In this document: positions 33,339 to 42,523 of the stretch, piece by piece | Layout of the letters: every line of letters begins with the position of its first letter | Position numbering within the stretch: position 1 is the stretch's first letter | Origin: JAGVPT01 sp964439265 | Lineage (GTDB): Bacteria; Bacteroidota; Ignavibacteria; UBA10030; UBA8401 | NCBI GenBank assembly: GCA_964439265.1 | Contig: CAYTOA010000008.1 | Span: 1 to 64,000, forward strand | DNA length: 64,000 nt | Direction: 5' to 3' | The notes under the pieces: generated by a model | Databases searched by the model: none | What the model was told of the DNA's origin: nothing | The model's input: only the letters and a program-made list of their open reading frames with translations | Position numbers and translations under genes: made by a program

Positions 33339-34355
33339 CTACGCTATGCTTCTTCCGATCGCTTCTGCGATAATGCGCACCTGCGTCATTAATTCGTCGA
33401 ACTGCTCTGGAAAAAGCGATTGTGCCCCGTCAGATTTTGCATGATCGGGATCGTTGTGAACTTCAACCATGATGGCATCGGCGCCTGCGGCCACCGCTGC
33501 ACGCGCCATCGGTATCACCTTATCCCGGATGCCGACTCCGTGCGACGGGTCCGCAACAACGGGCAGATGGCTTTTAGCGTGGATCACCGGTATTGCGCTG
33601 ATGTCCATCGTGTTTCGTGTCGCGGTTTCGAAGGTGCGAATGCCGCGCTCGCACATGATCACCTGCTTGTTCCCTCCTGACAAGATATACTCCGCCGACA
33701 TCAACCACTCCTCGATCGTCGCAGCCAAACCGCGTTTCAGCATCACAGGCGTCCGCGATTTTCCAAGTTCTTTCAAGAAAGTAAAATTCTGCATGTTGCG
33801 CGCGCCGATCTGAAGGACGTCGGCATAGTTCTCAACAAGCTCTATCTGGTTCGAATCCATCACTTCGGTGATGACAAGCAATCCGAACTCGTCAGCTGCG
33901 CGGCGCATCAGCTTCAGTCCTTCCTCGCCCATGCCCTGGAACGAATACGGCGATGAACGCGGCTTGAATCCTCCCCCCCGTAGAAACTTCGCCCCGTGCG
34001 CCGCGACATGCTTGGCGATAGTGAAAATTTGTGCCTCGCTCTCGATCGAACAGGGACCGGCCATCATGACCACTTCCTTCCCCCCTATTTTCACCCCTTT
34101 GATGTCGAAGACTGAATTCTCCGGATGGAACGATCTGCTCGCAAGTTTGAACGGATCGGTAATCCTGTACACATGTGCAACACCCGGCAGAAGTTCAAGC
34201 TGCCGCGTATCGAAATCCGGTTTCACCCCTATCGCGCCGAGCACTGTCTGATTGATTCCCGTTGACCGGTGCACGTCAAATCCGAAATCATGAAGCACTT
34301 TGATGATGCGCTCTACATCTTGTTCTGTGGCGTGCTGCTCGAGTACGACAACCAT
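33339..34355 (-). CDS. aroF: 3-deoxy-7-phosphoheptulonate (DAHP) synthase
   Basis: 338 residues, the AroA-I-beta (Kdo8P-synthase-like) form: a 70-residue N-terminal ferredoxin-like regulatory domain (MVVVLEQHATEQDVERIIKVL...) and a TIM barrel. It condenses phosphoenolpyruvate with erythrose 4-phosphate at the head of the shikimate pathway. Key segments: MAGPCSIES, KFLRGGGFKPRSSPYSFQG, LQIGARNMQNF, MLKRGL, ICERGIRTFE, VVADPSHGVG, DAIMVEVH. The extra domain is a known site for feedback or for chorismate mutase contact in this class. Confidence 0.95.
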   Translation of the reverse strand: MVVVLEQHATEQDVERIIKVLHDFGFDVHRSTGINQTVLGAIGVKPDFDTRQLELLPGVAHVYRITDPFKLASRSFHPENSVFDIKGVKIGGKEVVMMAGPCSIESEAQIFTIAKHVAAHGAKFLRGGGFKPRSSPYSFQGMGEEGLKLMRRAADEFGLLVITEVMDSNQIELVENYADVLQIGARNMQNFTFLKELGKSRTPVMLKRGLAATIEEWLMSAEYILSGGNKQVIMCERGIRTFETATRNTMDISAIPVIHAKSHLPVVADPSHGVGIRDKVIPMARAAVAAGADAIMVEVHNDPDHAKSDGAQSLFPEQFDELMTQVRIIAEAIGRSIA

Positions 34356-34535
34356 GTGGCATCCTTATGCGATAATTGATTGAATTTGTTTTTTAAAAGT
34401 CTGTAAGAATTCAGGTATCAGGAGACAGGAGGCCGCAGTCCGGGCGGAAAGGTGTATTTGTTTCTCTTTCAATGCTGGCCGGATCAAAATTTCACTTCTT
34501 CTGCCTCCTGTCTCCAGCCTGCCAACCTTCATCTC

Positions 34536-35351
34536 TCATTCGTACCGATCCAATTTAAAACTCTCCCCGAGATAGAGTTTCCTTGCCTGAGGGTCGTTCG
34601 CAAGCGATTCGGCCGACCCCGCTTTAAGTATCCTCCCCTCGAACAATAGATAGGACCTGTCGGTGATAGAAAGAGTCTCGTGCACGTTGTGGTCCGTAAT
34701 CAGAACGCCGATGCCGCGAGACCGCAGTCCCGTTACGATCCTCATGATCTCCTCCACTGCGATAGGATCGATACCCGCAAACGGTTCGTCAAGCAGGATA
34801 AATTTAGGGTCGGTGGCGAGCGCACGGGCTATTTCCGTCCTCCGCCGCTCTCCCCCGGAAAGAACGTATCCTTTACTTTTTGACAAGTGAGTGAGGCCGA
34901 ATTCTCCGAGCAGTTTGTCGCACCGCGCGTTCTGTTCCGCCGTCGAGAGTTTCGTCATCTGCAGCACTGCGAGGACGTTTTCCCGGACGGTCATCGTCCG
35001 AAAAACCGACGGCTCCTGCGGAAGATATCCTATGCCGGCATGTGCGCGCTTGTACATAGGCAGGCGTGTAATATCCTTTTCCTCAAGATAGACATGCCCG
35101 CCGTTCGGACGAATCATCCCGACGATCATATAGAATGTGGTCGTTTTTCCTGCGCCGTTCGGACCAAGTAAACCGACAATTTCTCCCTGCTGCACCTCTA
35201 CCGAAATATCTTTCACGACAGCCCGTTTTTTGTACAGTTTCAACAAATTTTCGGCGCGAAGAACAATTCGATTACCGCCTGCCGGGATTGCAGCGTTCGG
35301 CGCTGATTCATCGCCGGGATTCTTTGCGGGGCCGGGTTGTATATCAGTCAT
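34536..35351 (-). CDS. lptB: LPS export ABC transporter ATPase LptB
   Basis: 271 residues; the first 28 are a polar Pro/Ala/Gly extension before the ATPase core. LptB powers extraction of lipopolysaccharide from the inner membrane with LptF/LptG, neither visible here. Walker A GPNGAGKTTTFYMIVG, Q-loop YLPQEPSVFRTMTV (SVF is typical of LptB), signature LSGGERRR, Walker B FILLDEPFAGIDPIAV, H-loop ITDHNV. Its start overlaps the stop of the OstA-like gene by ATGA; last gene of the kdsA-to-lptB operon. Confidence 0.95.
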   Translation of the reverse strand: MTDIQPGPAKNPGDESAPNAAIPAGGNRIVLRAENLLKLYKKRAVVKDISVEVQQGEIVGLLGPNGAGKTTTFYMIVGMIRPNGGHVYLEEKDITRLPMYKRAHAGIGYLPQEPSVFRTMTVRENVLAVLQMTKLSTAEQNARCDKLLGEFGLTHLSKSKGYVLSGGERRRTEIARALATDPKFILLDEPFAGIDPIAVEEIMRIVTGLRSRGIGVLITDHNVHETLSITDRSYLLFEGRILKAGSAESLANDPQARKLYLGESFKLDRYE

Positions 35352-36673
35352 AATTTTTTTAGAGTTGGAAAAATAGACATCAGCGTGGGACGGTCTGTCC
35401 TCAGCTCAAAGCCGTCGAGGTTGTATTTCGTCTCTTTTTTCAGGACCATGTTCTCGGGATAGTACGTTCCTTCGATACCCTTAACAATGCGGATAAGATC
35501 GATCTTCCCTTCCAGAAAGGTCATCATGATTCTATCGCCGCTTGTTTTGTTCGCGCCGTTCGGATCTTTCCCGTCGTACAAATAGTACAGACTGGTCGCG
35601 TTCTGATCGACAGCCATCTCACGAAGCTTATCGTCCTGAAAGAACATCTCAATTTTTCTCCCCGTCAGCTGATTGAAGCGCGCGGGATACGCGCTGTCGC
35701 TGAGCGAAAGCGCAAATGTCCTGTTCCGTATGACAGCATGCTGCAATTTATTGTGAGACATAAACAGCGTGATCGAATCGCCCGAGGCCTGATTGTCGTC
35801 GTACCAGACAACGGGCGCCAGGCGCAGCTCAATAAATTGTTTTTGCGTAAAATATCGCGCCCATCCGCAGCGAACTGAGAGAGCACCTCTCGCCATCGCG
35901 ACGCTGTCGGTGGCGATGAGTTTTTTGGTCGAATCGTCGAACGATTCCATGATGAGACTTCTTACGACAAGAGTATCGACAACACCTTTCGACGACGTAT
36001 CAATCTGCATGAGTCGAGGCTGCTCCGTGATTCGGCTGTAGTGCGTATCGTCAAAATGCTCCAAGTAGTCGCCGAACAGCTGAACGTTGTTGTCGGCGTT
36101 GATCACTCTCACGTTGCGGACGGCGATCGATTCTCTCTCTTTTTCGAGATACGTCAGCTGATCGCTGAAGATCGTCGTTGTTGAGTCGATCACGCGGACG
36201 TGTGAGTGAAAGAACGATCTTCTTTCTTCGGTGAAATACGTTCCGGAATCGGCCAGCAGCGTCACGTGGGTCGTTTCGAGCCGCACGCCGTCTTCGCAAA
36301 CCGCCTTTTTCGTGTTGCCGTAATAGGTGCCTCGCTTTGCCGTCAACGTCACGGTATCTCGGAGGACCCTCACCCTTCCGGTGAGTTCGACTTCGTTTTT
36401 TGCAAGATGCTGGACCGCCCGGTCGCACCACACTAGAACATTGTCTTGGACCAGATGTACGTTGCCGGTAAGTTCACGGATATCTTCGCCGTTCACGTTC
36501 TTGCCGGCAAAGACGTCCGCATGTTTCAAGATGATATCATCTTTTCCCTGCCCGAACACATTCCAGTTCAGAAGGAAAAAAATCGCGAAAAACAGGCCGG
36601 CACATCCCGATCCGCCTTCTTTGAGGAACTCGGCAATGAGTCGACCCTTATGTTTGTCTTCTATCTGCATCAT
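35348..36673 (-). CDS. OstA/LptA-like LPS transport protein
   Basis: 441 residues. A hydrophobic segment (about 27-42, LFFAIFFLLNWNVFG) ends in a likely signal cleavage before QGKDD. The rest repeats short strands of the OstA/LptA beta-jelly-roll: ADVFAGKNVNGEDIRELTGNVHLVQDNVLVWCDRAVQHLAKNEVELTGRVRV... and RGTYYGNTKKAVCEDGVRLE. Such proteins form the periplasmic bridge that carries lipopolysaccharide. It is longer than E. coli LptA (about 185) and shorter than LptD, and has no beta-barrel part; this OstA-2 type is common in Bacteroidota. Two ATGs (36673, 36670) are possible starts. Confidence 0.85.
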   Translation of the reverse strand: MMQIEDKHKGRLIAEFLKEGGSGCAGLFFAIFFLLNWNVFGQGKDDIILKHADVFAGKNVNGEDIRELTGNVHLVQDNVLVWCDRAVQHLAKNEVELTGRVRVLRDTVTLTAKRGTYYGNTKKAVCEDGVRLETTHVTLLADSGTYFTEERRSFFHSHVRVIDSTTTIFSDQLTYLEKERESIAVRNVRVINADNNVQLFGDYLEHFDDTHYSRITEQPRLMQIDTSSKGVVDTLVVRSLIMESFDDSTKKLIATDSVAMARGALSVRCGWARYFTQKQFIELRLAPVVWYDDNQASGDSITLFMSHNKLQHAVIRNRTFALSLSDSAYPARFNQLTGRKIEMFFQDDKLREMAVDQNATSLYYLYDGKDPNGANKTSGDRIMMTFLEGKIDLIRIVKGIEGTYYPENMVLKKETKYNLDGFELRTDRPTLMSIFPTLKKL

Positions 36674-36681
36674 GGCCCGAT

Positions 36682-37218
36682 CTATTGCTGTTTCGCCGTT
36701 CCCGTGACCTTGAAGATCTTGTAATTCTTCAGGTTTTGGTCGGATTCGAATCCATGGCCCTGTAGTTTTTCTTTCGGGGAAGTGATTTTGACGAACTCAT
36801 CGGAATGGATAAGCTGGCGCTGGTTGTCCCAGAACAGCTTTTCCGTCTCGACAACTACTCCGCTGTCGGAGACAACCACCACGTTTCCCGTTGCTTCGAG
36901 GTTGTTCGTATTTTCGTCGACTTTCCCGGTGCGGGAGGTCAGAACCGATGAGTGAACCCCATGCTGGTCGAAGAAGTCTACATGCACTCCGCTGTCGAGC
37001 AGCGTCTGTTTGGTTCCTTCGTACTCCGAGATATGACCCGATTTCAAGATCGCTTTGACGATCCCCGAATCGGTGAATGTGATAGTCGTATTCCAGCTCT
37101 CCTGGGACGGAAGCGCAGCACCCGAGACTCCTCCAAGAACGGACGGCTTGATCTTCTCCTCACAGCCGTTTGAAATCAAGACGGCAAACACACCGAGAAA
37201 AGCTATGGTCGTTCTCAT
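36682..37218 (-). CDS. lptC: LPS export protein LptC-like lipoprotein
   Basis: 178 residues from ATG 37218 (GAGG just upstream). The lipobox LISNGC puts the lipidated cysteine at about residue 19. The rest is a single OstA-type jelly roll (SWNTTITFTDSGIVKAILKSGHISEYEG, LDSGVHVDFFDQHG, TSRTGKVDENTNNLEATGNVVVVSDSG, EKLFWDNQRQLIHSDEFVKITSP), as in LptC. Bridges the LptB2FG pump to the OstA-like protein. E. coli LptC has a membrane helix instead of a lipid anchor; the lipid form is usual in this group. Confidence 0.85.
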   Translation of the reverse strand: MRTTIAFLGVFAVLISNGCEEKIKPSVLGGVSGAALPSQESWNTTITFTDSGIVKAILKSGHISEYEGTKQTLLDSGVHVDFFDQHGVHSSVLTSRTGKVDENTNNLEATGNVVVVSDSGVVVETEKLFWDNQRQLIHSDEFVKITSPKEKLQGHGFESDQNLKNYKIFKVTGTAKQQ

Positions 37219-37222
37219 CGCC

Positions 37223-38212
37223 TCAACCTCGATCCTGGGTCGCAAGTCCTGCTTTCACCAATTCGTGAATATGGACCATTCCTACCGGGCGATGTTCTTT
37301 ATCCACGATAATCAGCTGCGTAATTTTGAATGTTTCCAGTTCCTGGAGCGCCGCGGCGGCGAGCGCTCCGAACAGGATCGTTTTAGGATTTCGCGTCATC
37401 ACTTCTTCGGCAGTAACGCCGGATACATCGGTCGTCTTTTGCAGAAGCCTGCGAAGGTCACCGTCGGTGATGACGCCGCGAAGGATCCCGTCCGCGTCAA
37501 CGACACACGTCGCGCCAAGCCGTTTGGTGGTCATTTCAAGGATCGTATCCTTGAGGCTGGTTGTGAGAGACACTTTCGGCACCAGAGGTCCGCCGGTCAT
37601 CAACTCTTCGATCTTCAGGAGGAGGCGCTTGCCGAGGTTGCCTCCGGGGTGAAACAGCGCAAAATCCTCTTTGCTGAAATTTCTTTTTTCAAGAAGCGTG
37701 ATCGCCAGAGCGTCCCCCATCGCGAGCGCCGCAGTCGTCGAAGATGTCGGCGCCAGATCATGCGGGCAGGCTTCTTCTTCCACGGTGACATCGAGCACGA
37801 CGTCGGCCTCTTTTGCGATGGATGAGTTCATCCGCCCGAGCATCGCGATGATCGGGACCTCTATCCGTTTGAACATGGGGATAAGCTGGCAGATTTCCTG
37901 CGTTTCGCCGCTTTTCGACAAGCACACGACGACGTCTTCACGCCGCACCATGCCCAGGTCCCCGTGAACGGCATCCGACGGATGAAGAAAGATCGCAGGA
38001 GTGCCGGTCGAGTTCATCGTTGCTACGATCTTCCGAGCAATAATCCCGGATTTTCCCATGCCAGTAACCACGATCCTTCCCTTTGCCTCAAAAATTATCC
38101 GGACAGCCTCCGCAAATGTGGCATCGATCTTATCGGCGAGGGCTGCGACCGACTGCGCTTCGATGCGGATGACCTGTTTCCCCTTTTCAATATCGAACGA
38201 TTGAGTGCTCAT
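37223..38212 (-). CDS. kdsD: Arabinose-5-phosphate isomerase KdsD
   Basis: 329 residues: an N-terminal SIS domain (VTGMGKSGIIARKIVATMNSTGTPAIFLHPSDAVHGDLGM, CLSKSGET) and two CBS domains (about 205-325). Interconverts ribulose 5-phosphate and arabinose 5-phosphate, the first step to Kdo. Catalytic HPGGNLGKRL near residue 190 is present. Overlaps the unknown gene upstream by ATGA and is 4 bases from lptC. Confidence 0.95.
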   Translation of the reverse strand: MSTQSFDIEKGKQVIRIEAQSVAALADKIDATFAEAVRIIFEAKGRIVVTGMGKSGIIARKIVATMNSTGTPAIFLHPSDAVHGDLGMVRREDVVVCLSKSGETQEICQLIPMFKRIEVPIIAMLGRMNSSIAKEADVVLDVTVEEEACPHDLAPTSSTTAALAMGDALAITLLEKRNFSKEDFALFHPGGNLGKRLLLKIEELMTGGPLVPKVSLTTSLKDTILEMTTKRLGATCVVDADGILRGVITDGDLRRLLQKTTDVSGVTAEEVMTRNPKTILFGALAAAALQELETFKITQLIIVDKEHRPVGMVHIHELVKAGLATQDRG

Positions 38213-38991
38213 TTTCTAAAAAGTGAAAGGACTTTATCGACGAGTGTCGTCTGTTTTGAGCCTGGCAAAACGACTCTGCCAAGCTCGATTTTTTTTCTCA
38301 GCTTATTGTACTGGACAAATGCCGCACCGAGGTCGGCATCGGAAAACGTTTGGAGGTGTCTGAAGAAATTTTCCGCCGCAAGAGCGGTTTTCGGGTCGCG
38401 ATTATTTTTGTGAAGCATCAGCGCATTGTGGAAATTCGTCACCGGAATGAGATGATTCACGCCGTCGAGAGCATCGAAGATCCACAGCCGCTTGTCGACA
38501 GCGCACACGGCCAGTGTTGCATCTCCTCCGGATTCTCTCCGGATCGTGACCTGGCGGACCGCTGAACCGCATGCCGGACACGGCTGATTCGGAGACCACA
38601 AAGAAAAATTCCATTGCCGCCGTGCCGTTACGTGCAGAGGAATCATCTCCCCGCGAAGACTCACGATTTCGTACTCAAGCTGGTCCTCGAACAATTCTCT
38701 CAGCGTCGCGGAGATACTCACGTTGTCAGCTTCGATCACTCCGTAGGCAAAGACTTGCGGCAGCGGCGATTCAACATCGGGACGAACTTTTTCATCCGCG
38801 AGGATGTAGTTTCCCTCCCCTCGCCGCCCTTCACCGACAACAACCCAATCCGAAATATATTTTCGATACTCATTGTACCCGGACCGTGCTGCGGGGAGAA
38901 GCCAGAGAAGTGTTTCACGTTCAAACGCTGTCAGCGGACGCGGAAAGAGTGCCTGCTGTCCGTTGTGAGGAGAACTCTGACTCACGACCAT
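38209..38991 (-). CDS. Unknown protein inside the Kdo/LPS operon
   Basis: 260 residues, no signal peptide or membrane segment. I do not recognise the family. Visible points: a Pro-rich start, an acidic-aromatic stretch GYNEYRKYISDWVVVGEG, a segment LRELFEDQLEYEIVSLRGEMIPLHVTARRQWNFSLW, a single CPACG knuckle (about 140-144) with one more Cys (ATLAVCAVDKR), and a basic C-terminus. It overlaps kdsA by 10 bases and kdsD by 4, so it is clearly part of the operon. kdsC (Kdo8P phosphatase) is missing from the set, but no haloacid-dehalogenase DxD motif is present to suggest that this is it. Confidence 0.75.
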   Translation of the reverse strand: MVVSQSSPHNGQQALFPRPLTAFERETLLWLLPAARSGYNEYRKYISDWVVVGEGRRGEGNYILADEKVRPDVESPLPQVFAYGVIEADNVSISATLRELFEDQLEYEIVSLRGEMIPLHVTARRQWNFSLWSPNQPCPACGSAVRQVTIRRESGGDATLAVCAVDKRLWIFDALDGVNHLIPVTNFHNALMLHKNNRDPKTALAAENFFRHLQTFSDADLGAAFVQYNKLRKKIELGRVVLPGSKQTTLVDKVLSLFRK

Positions 38992-39812
38992 CCATTCGTC
39001 TTGACAAGGGAATCGATTGCCTTTGCCTGGGTCAATAATTCTTCCAGGCGCGAAAGCGGGAGCTGGCTTGCCGCATCGCTGAGCGCTTTGGCGGGCTCGG
39101 GATGCGTTTCGATGAAGAGACCGTCGATCCCAACCGCAACGCCGGCTCGCGTGATCGGAAAAATATATTGCGGCTGGCCGCCGCTTTTTCCGTTGTCGTT
39201 GCTCGGGAGCTGCACGGAATGTGTCGCATCCAGAATGACAGGGTAACCGAATAAACGCATCACCTGCAATCCGCGCATATCGACGACGAGATTATGGTAT
39301 CCGAACGTCGCACCCCGTTCCGTCACCAGAATTCTTTCATTCTTTGTCGATGCGACTTTTTCGACGGGATGGATCATATCCTCAGGAGCAAGAAACTGTC
39401 CCTTTTTGATATTCACCACTTTGCCGGAATTCCCGGCCGCGATCAGGAGATCGGTTTGACGGCACAGAAATGCAGGAATCTGGAGAACGTCTGCAACCTG
39501 AGCTGCAGCACGGACCTCCTCCGCCGTGTGCACATCCGTGAGAATTGGAATGCCAAATTCCTTTTTCACCTCTGCCAGTATCTTAAGCGCTTCATCAATA
39601 CCGATGCCCGTAAAACCGCTCACGCTTGTCCGGTTCGCTTTTTTGTAGGAGGATTTAAAGACGAACGGCATGCCAAGACGTGATGTGATTTCCCTGATTC
39701 TTGCAGCCGTCGAGAAGATCATCTCCCTGCTCTCAACGACGCATGGACCGGCAATTAAAACTAGAGGAGAGCCTCCGCCTACTGAAATTGATGAAATTTT
39801 GACCGTTTTCAT
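38982..39812 (-). CDS. kdsA: 3-deoxy-8-phosphooctulonate synthase KdsA
   Basis: 276 residues, TIM barrel. Joins phosphoenolpyruvate with arabinose 5-phosphate to Kdo 8-phosphate for the LPS inner core. Motifs: LIAGPCVVES, FKSSYKKANRTS, GIPILTDVH, LQIPAFLCRQTDLL, VNIKKGQF, ERGATFGYHNLVVDMR, DATHSVQLPS, FIETHPEP. The N in KKAN and the absence of the C...H metal pair at the start of the barrel point to the metal-independent type. First gene of kdsA-unknown-kdsD-lptC-ostA-lptB. Confidence 0.96.
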   Translation of the reverse strand: MKTVKISSISVGGGSPLVLIAGPCVVESREMIFSTAARIREITSRLGMPFVFKSSYKKANRTSVSGFTGIGIDEALKILAEVKKEFGIPILTDVHTAEEVRAAAQVADVLQIPAFLCRQTDLLIAAGNSGKVVNIKKGQFLAPEDMIHPVEKVASTKNERILVTERGATFGYHNLVVDMRGLQVMRLFGYPVILDATHSVQLPSNDNGKSGGQPQYIFPITRAGVAVGIDGLFIETHPEPAKALSDAASQLPLSRLEELLTQAKAIDSLVKTNGWS

Positions 39813-39920
39813 AAGTTTTCAGTAACAAAATAGCAATCTTTTCAGGGAAAGTAAAGATGAATAAGGAGGGGGGAAATCAGCGGTTTGAGGGGCTTGGACA
39901 ACCAAGCTTATTCTACATTC

Positions 39921-41459
39921 CTACATTCCTGCAGCGGTAAGCGCCATAAAGACGAGAGGCCCGCCAATTGCGCATGTCCAGTTCACGGCATCATTGTTCA
40001 CCCAACGCACTCCGGCAACGAGCGACGCTGCAGATCCGCAATGATTATTCCGCTCGGTCAATTTTCCGCAGACGCCGCATCGGTATTTTGCCTGAGCAGT
40101 TGCACCGATCACGCTGTCGACAAGCGACCCTGCAACGCCCGAAACAACGATCAACACGAATGTGGAAAGGAGAGCATCGCCTCTCATCCAAAAAAGTCCG
40201 CTAAGCGCGATGAGGAATGCGCCGAGCACTCCGCCCGTAAATCCAGCGATCGACACGGCTCCGCTCGTTCCTGTTGGCGCTCTTCTTAATGTGATAACTG
40301 ATCGCGGAGATCCTTTCGACAGAAGTCCCAGCTCCGTCCCCCATGTATCTGCCGTAACTGACGCGAGTGATGCAAGGTAGATGAAATACCAGCCATCGTA
40401 TCCTGGAAAGAAATACCAACAAAGCATGATAACGCCTGCAATGCCTCCGTTTGCTGCAACCTGTCCGGCATCGCGCGTGTCGGATTTTTCAAACATCAAC
40501 TCATACGCTGCCTTCCGTTTTTTCCCGAATTTGGAAAGCCCGCTCGACAAGAGGAAGAATGCGAAAATCGGGACGGTCCACTGCCATCCGCCCAAACCAA
40601 AAATAATCGACGCCAGGATGAACGTTCCCACGCTTCCGCTCGCAGACAAAAAACGAAGAGCGTAGGATGCCGCAGCAAATATGAGTGCAAGCGCAAGCCC
40701 GATAAGAAACTGTTCATATGAATGGTGCGGCAGCGGAACGAGAAAGAGCTGGAGGACGAACGCCGTTGATAGAGGGATTGTAAGATTGTCCAGACCCTTC
40801 GAAGAAATGGCCTCCCATGCCGTGGCAAAGAACGATACGGCAAGGGCGATCAATCCGCCGAGCACTGGGCGGGAGAAGCCGGGGACAAAATCGAATTCGA
40901 GAGTTCCGTTGAGGCCGAATGATCCAATAAGAAGGAAGGCAACAACCACAAATGTCGTGACGAACATCGCCGCGGAGCCTTCGAGGGATTTTTTGTCGCT
41001 TGTGAGGCAGTAGATGTGCGCTGAAGAAAGATTTTCCCCGACGATCGCGGCGGCCGCATCGCCGAGTCCGAGCACGAGTATGGAAATAGAAATGATCTGG
41101 GGAACGGTATCCCAGCAGAGAAGAACAAGAATCAGGAATGCGAGCGGGTAATAGACCGTGCCGTACGAGCGTCTGTTCGTGCCGTGCATTCCTTTCAGAA
41201 GTCCAAGTTCAATCGCGGCAAAGTTGACGGTAATGAAGATGACAGCTAAAAGAATTGCGGGGATGCCCGAGCTGAAAATTCTCGGCGCAAAAAAGATGAG
41301 GACGCCGGTTGAGATGTGGACGAGCTTGCGCGTCACTTCGGGCGACCATCGAAGCGCCGTTCTCACGAGTTCAGCGGCAACGATGAACGCCGTCAATCCA
41401 ACGATGAGAAGAGCGAAGCTTATCCATTCGTAATTCGTCGGCGGGGAAAGTAGATGCAT
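39921..41459 (-). CDS. Fused phytol/dolichol kinase-like and DUF92 membrane protein
   Basis: 512 residues, about 12 membrane segments. The N-terminal half (about 1-235) is of the SEC59/VTE5 phytol-kinase type: RKLVHISTG near residue 45, VLGLGDAAAAIVGE and KSLEGSAAMF. The C-terminal half (about 255-512) is a DUF92/TIGR00297 protein, the family of plant VTE6 phytyl-phosphate kinase: DTRDAGQVAANGG, ASVTADTWGTELG, VITLRRAPTGTSGAVS, GSLVDSVIGATAQA, ending NNDAVNW. In plants the two enzymes act in sequence (phytol to phytyl-P to phytyl-PP), so the fusion could salvage an isoprenoid alcohol in two steps. Substrate here is unknown. Confidence 0.82.
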   Translation of the reverse strand: MHLLSPPTNYEWISFALLIVGLTAFIVAAELVRTALRWSPEVTRKLVHISTGVLIFFAPRIFSSGIPAILLAVIFITVNFAAIELGLLKGMHGTNRRSYGTVYYPLAFLILVLLCWDTVPQIISISILVLGLGDAAAAIVGENLSSAHIYCLTSDKKSLEGSAAMFVTTFVVVAFLLIGSFGLNGTLEFDFVPGFSRPVLGGLIALAVSFFATAWEAISSKGLDNLTIPLSTAFVLQLFLVPLPHHSYEQFLIGLALALIFAAASYALRFLSASGSVGTFILASIIFGLGGWQWTVPIFAFFLLSSGLSKFGKKRKAAYELMFEKSDTRDAGQVAANGGIAGVIMLCWYFFPGYDGWYFIYLASLASVTADTWGTELGLLSKGSPRSVITLRRAPTGTSGAVSIAGFTGGVLGAFLIALSGLFWMRGDALLSTFVLIVVSGVAGSLVDSVIGATAQAKYRCGVCGKLTERNNHCGSAASLVAGVRWVNNDAVNWTCAIGGPLVFMALTAAGM

Positions 41460-41468
41460 GTGCGCTTG

Positions 41469-42509
41469 TTATTCTGACGGCTGGGGGGATCGGACCGCCG
41501 ATTGTCCCATAATTTCGCATAGCAGCACGTCCATCACAAGCTTGGGGTCAGTGGCTGAGGACTTCAACTCTCGGTCAGCGCGCGCGAGTGAGAGAAAGGC
41601 GTTTTCAACCGCTGCAGGAGAATAGCCGCGAAGCTGCGACACATATTCCTTGATGAAATACGGGCTGACTCTCACGGCGCCCGCCAATTCGAATTCCGAT
41701 TTTGCCGCGGCATGGAGTTCGCGAAGCTTTGCCATAATGATAAAATGGCGTGTGAGCATGACAATGATCAATTGCGGTGATTCGCCGCTGTCCAGCATCC
41801 GTTCGACAATTTCCATCGACCTCGAGATATTTTTTTCGCCGACCATCTTGGTCAACTCAAACACGGTAAATTCCTTCGAGATGCCGACAACGGCTTCAAC
41901 GTCTTCTACTTCGATCGCCGGTTTGCTACCCACAGCGATCAGTAATTTATCTATTTGATTCGAGACTTCCCGGAGAGAATTGCCGACGTATGCCTGAAGC
42001 AGTTCGGCAGCGTCGACAGCAATCGTTCTGTGCAGCTGCGTTACACGGCGCTGAATCCATGCCGGGATCTCGTTATCGTACAGCCGGGCGAATTCGCCGC
42101 CGACAGAGTTCTTTTTCAACAGCGGGTACGGCTTCTTACGCGTATCAGGCTTCGAGGCGATGAGGACAAGGCAGGTTGACGGCGAAGGATGTTCGAGGTA
42201 CGGCTCAACAAGTTCCTTATTAGAAACGCGGTCGAAATCTTTCACGACGACGACCCTCCGTTCCGCCATCATAGGAAAAGAAGAGGCGATGGAAACGATA
42301 TCTTTGCCGTCGGTTTCGCTGCCATGGATAATATCGAGATTGAAGCCCCTGGTCGCCGGGTCGATTCCTTCGGCAACGACAGCATCGACAATTTCATCGA
42401 TAAGAAAATCTTCCTCGCCGAAAAAGAAATAGACCGGTGCAAAATCCTTCTTGCGGATGGAAGAAAGAAAGGAATCGACGGAGATTTTTCCTTTGGCGCT
42501 TTTTGCCAT
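41469..42509 (-). CDS. holA: DNA polymerase III delta subunit HolA
   Basis: 346 residues. The delta subunit opens the sliding clamp during loading. FAPVYFFFGEEDFLIDEIVDAV at the N-terminus and SFPMMAERRVVVVKDFDRVSNKELVEPYL match the family's start, and LVLIASKPDTRKKPYPLLKKN and FELTKMVGEKNISRSMEIVERMLDSGESPQLIIVMLTRHF the middle. No Walker A, as expected for delta. Lies 9 bases before the kinase fusion gene. Confidence 0.92.
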   Translation of the reverse strand: MAKSAKGKISVDSFLSSIRKKDFAPVYFFFGEEDFLIDEIVDAVVAEGIDPATRGFNLDIIHGSETDGKDIVSIASSFPMMAERRVVVVKDFDRVSNKELVEPYLEHPSPSTCLVLIASKPDTRKKPYPLLKKNSVGGEFARLYDNEIPAWIQRRVTQLHRTIAVDAAELLQAYVGNSLREVSNQIDKLLIAVGSKPAIEVEDVEAVVGISKEFTVFELTKMVGEKNISRSMEIVERMLDSGESPQLIIVMLTRHFIIMAKLRELHAAAKSEFELAGAVRVSPYFIKEYVSQLRGYSPAAVENAFLSLARADRELKSSATDPKLVMDVLLCEIMGQSAVRSPQPSE

Positions 42510-42523
42510 CGCAGAACTATCCT

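Noticed and set aside
38209..38991. KdsC (Kdo8P phosphatase) as the identity of the unknown operon gene
   Set aside because: The haloacid-dehalogenase DxD and lysine motifs are not present, and the length and composition do not fit.
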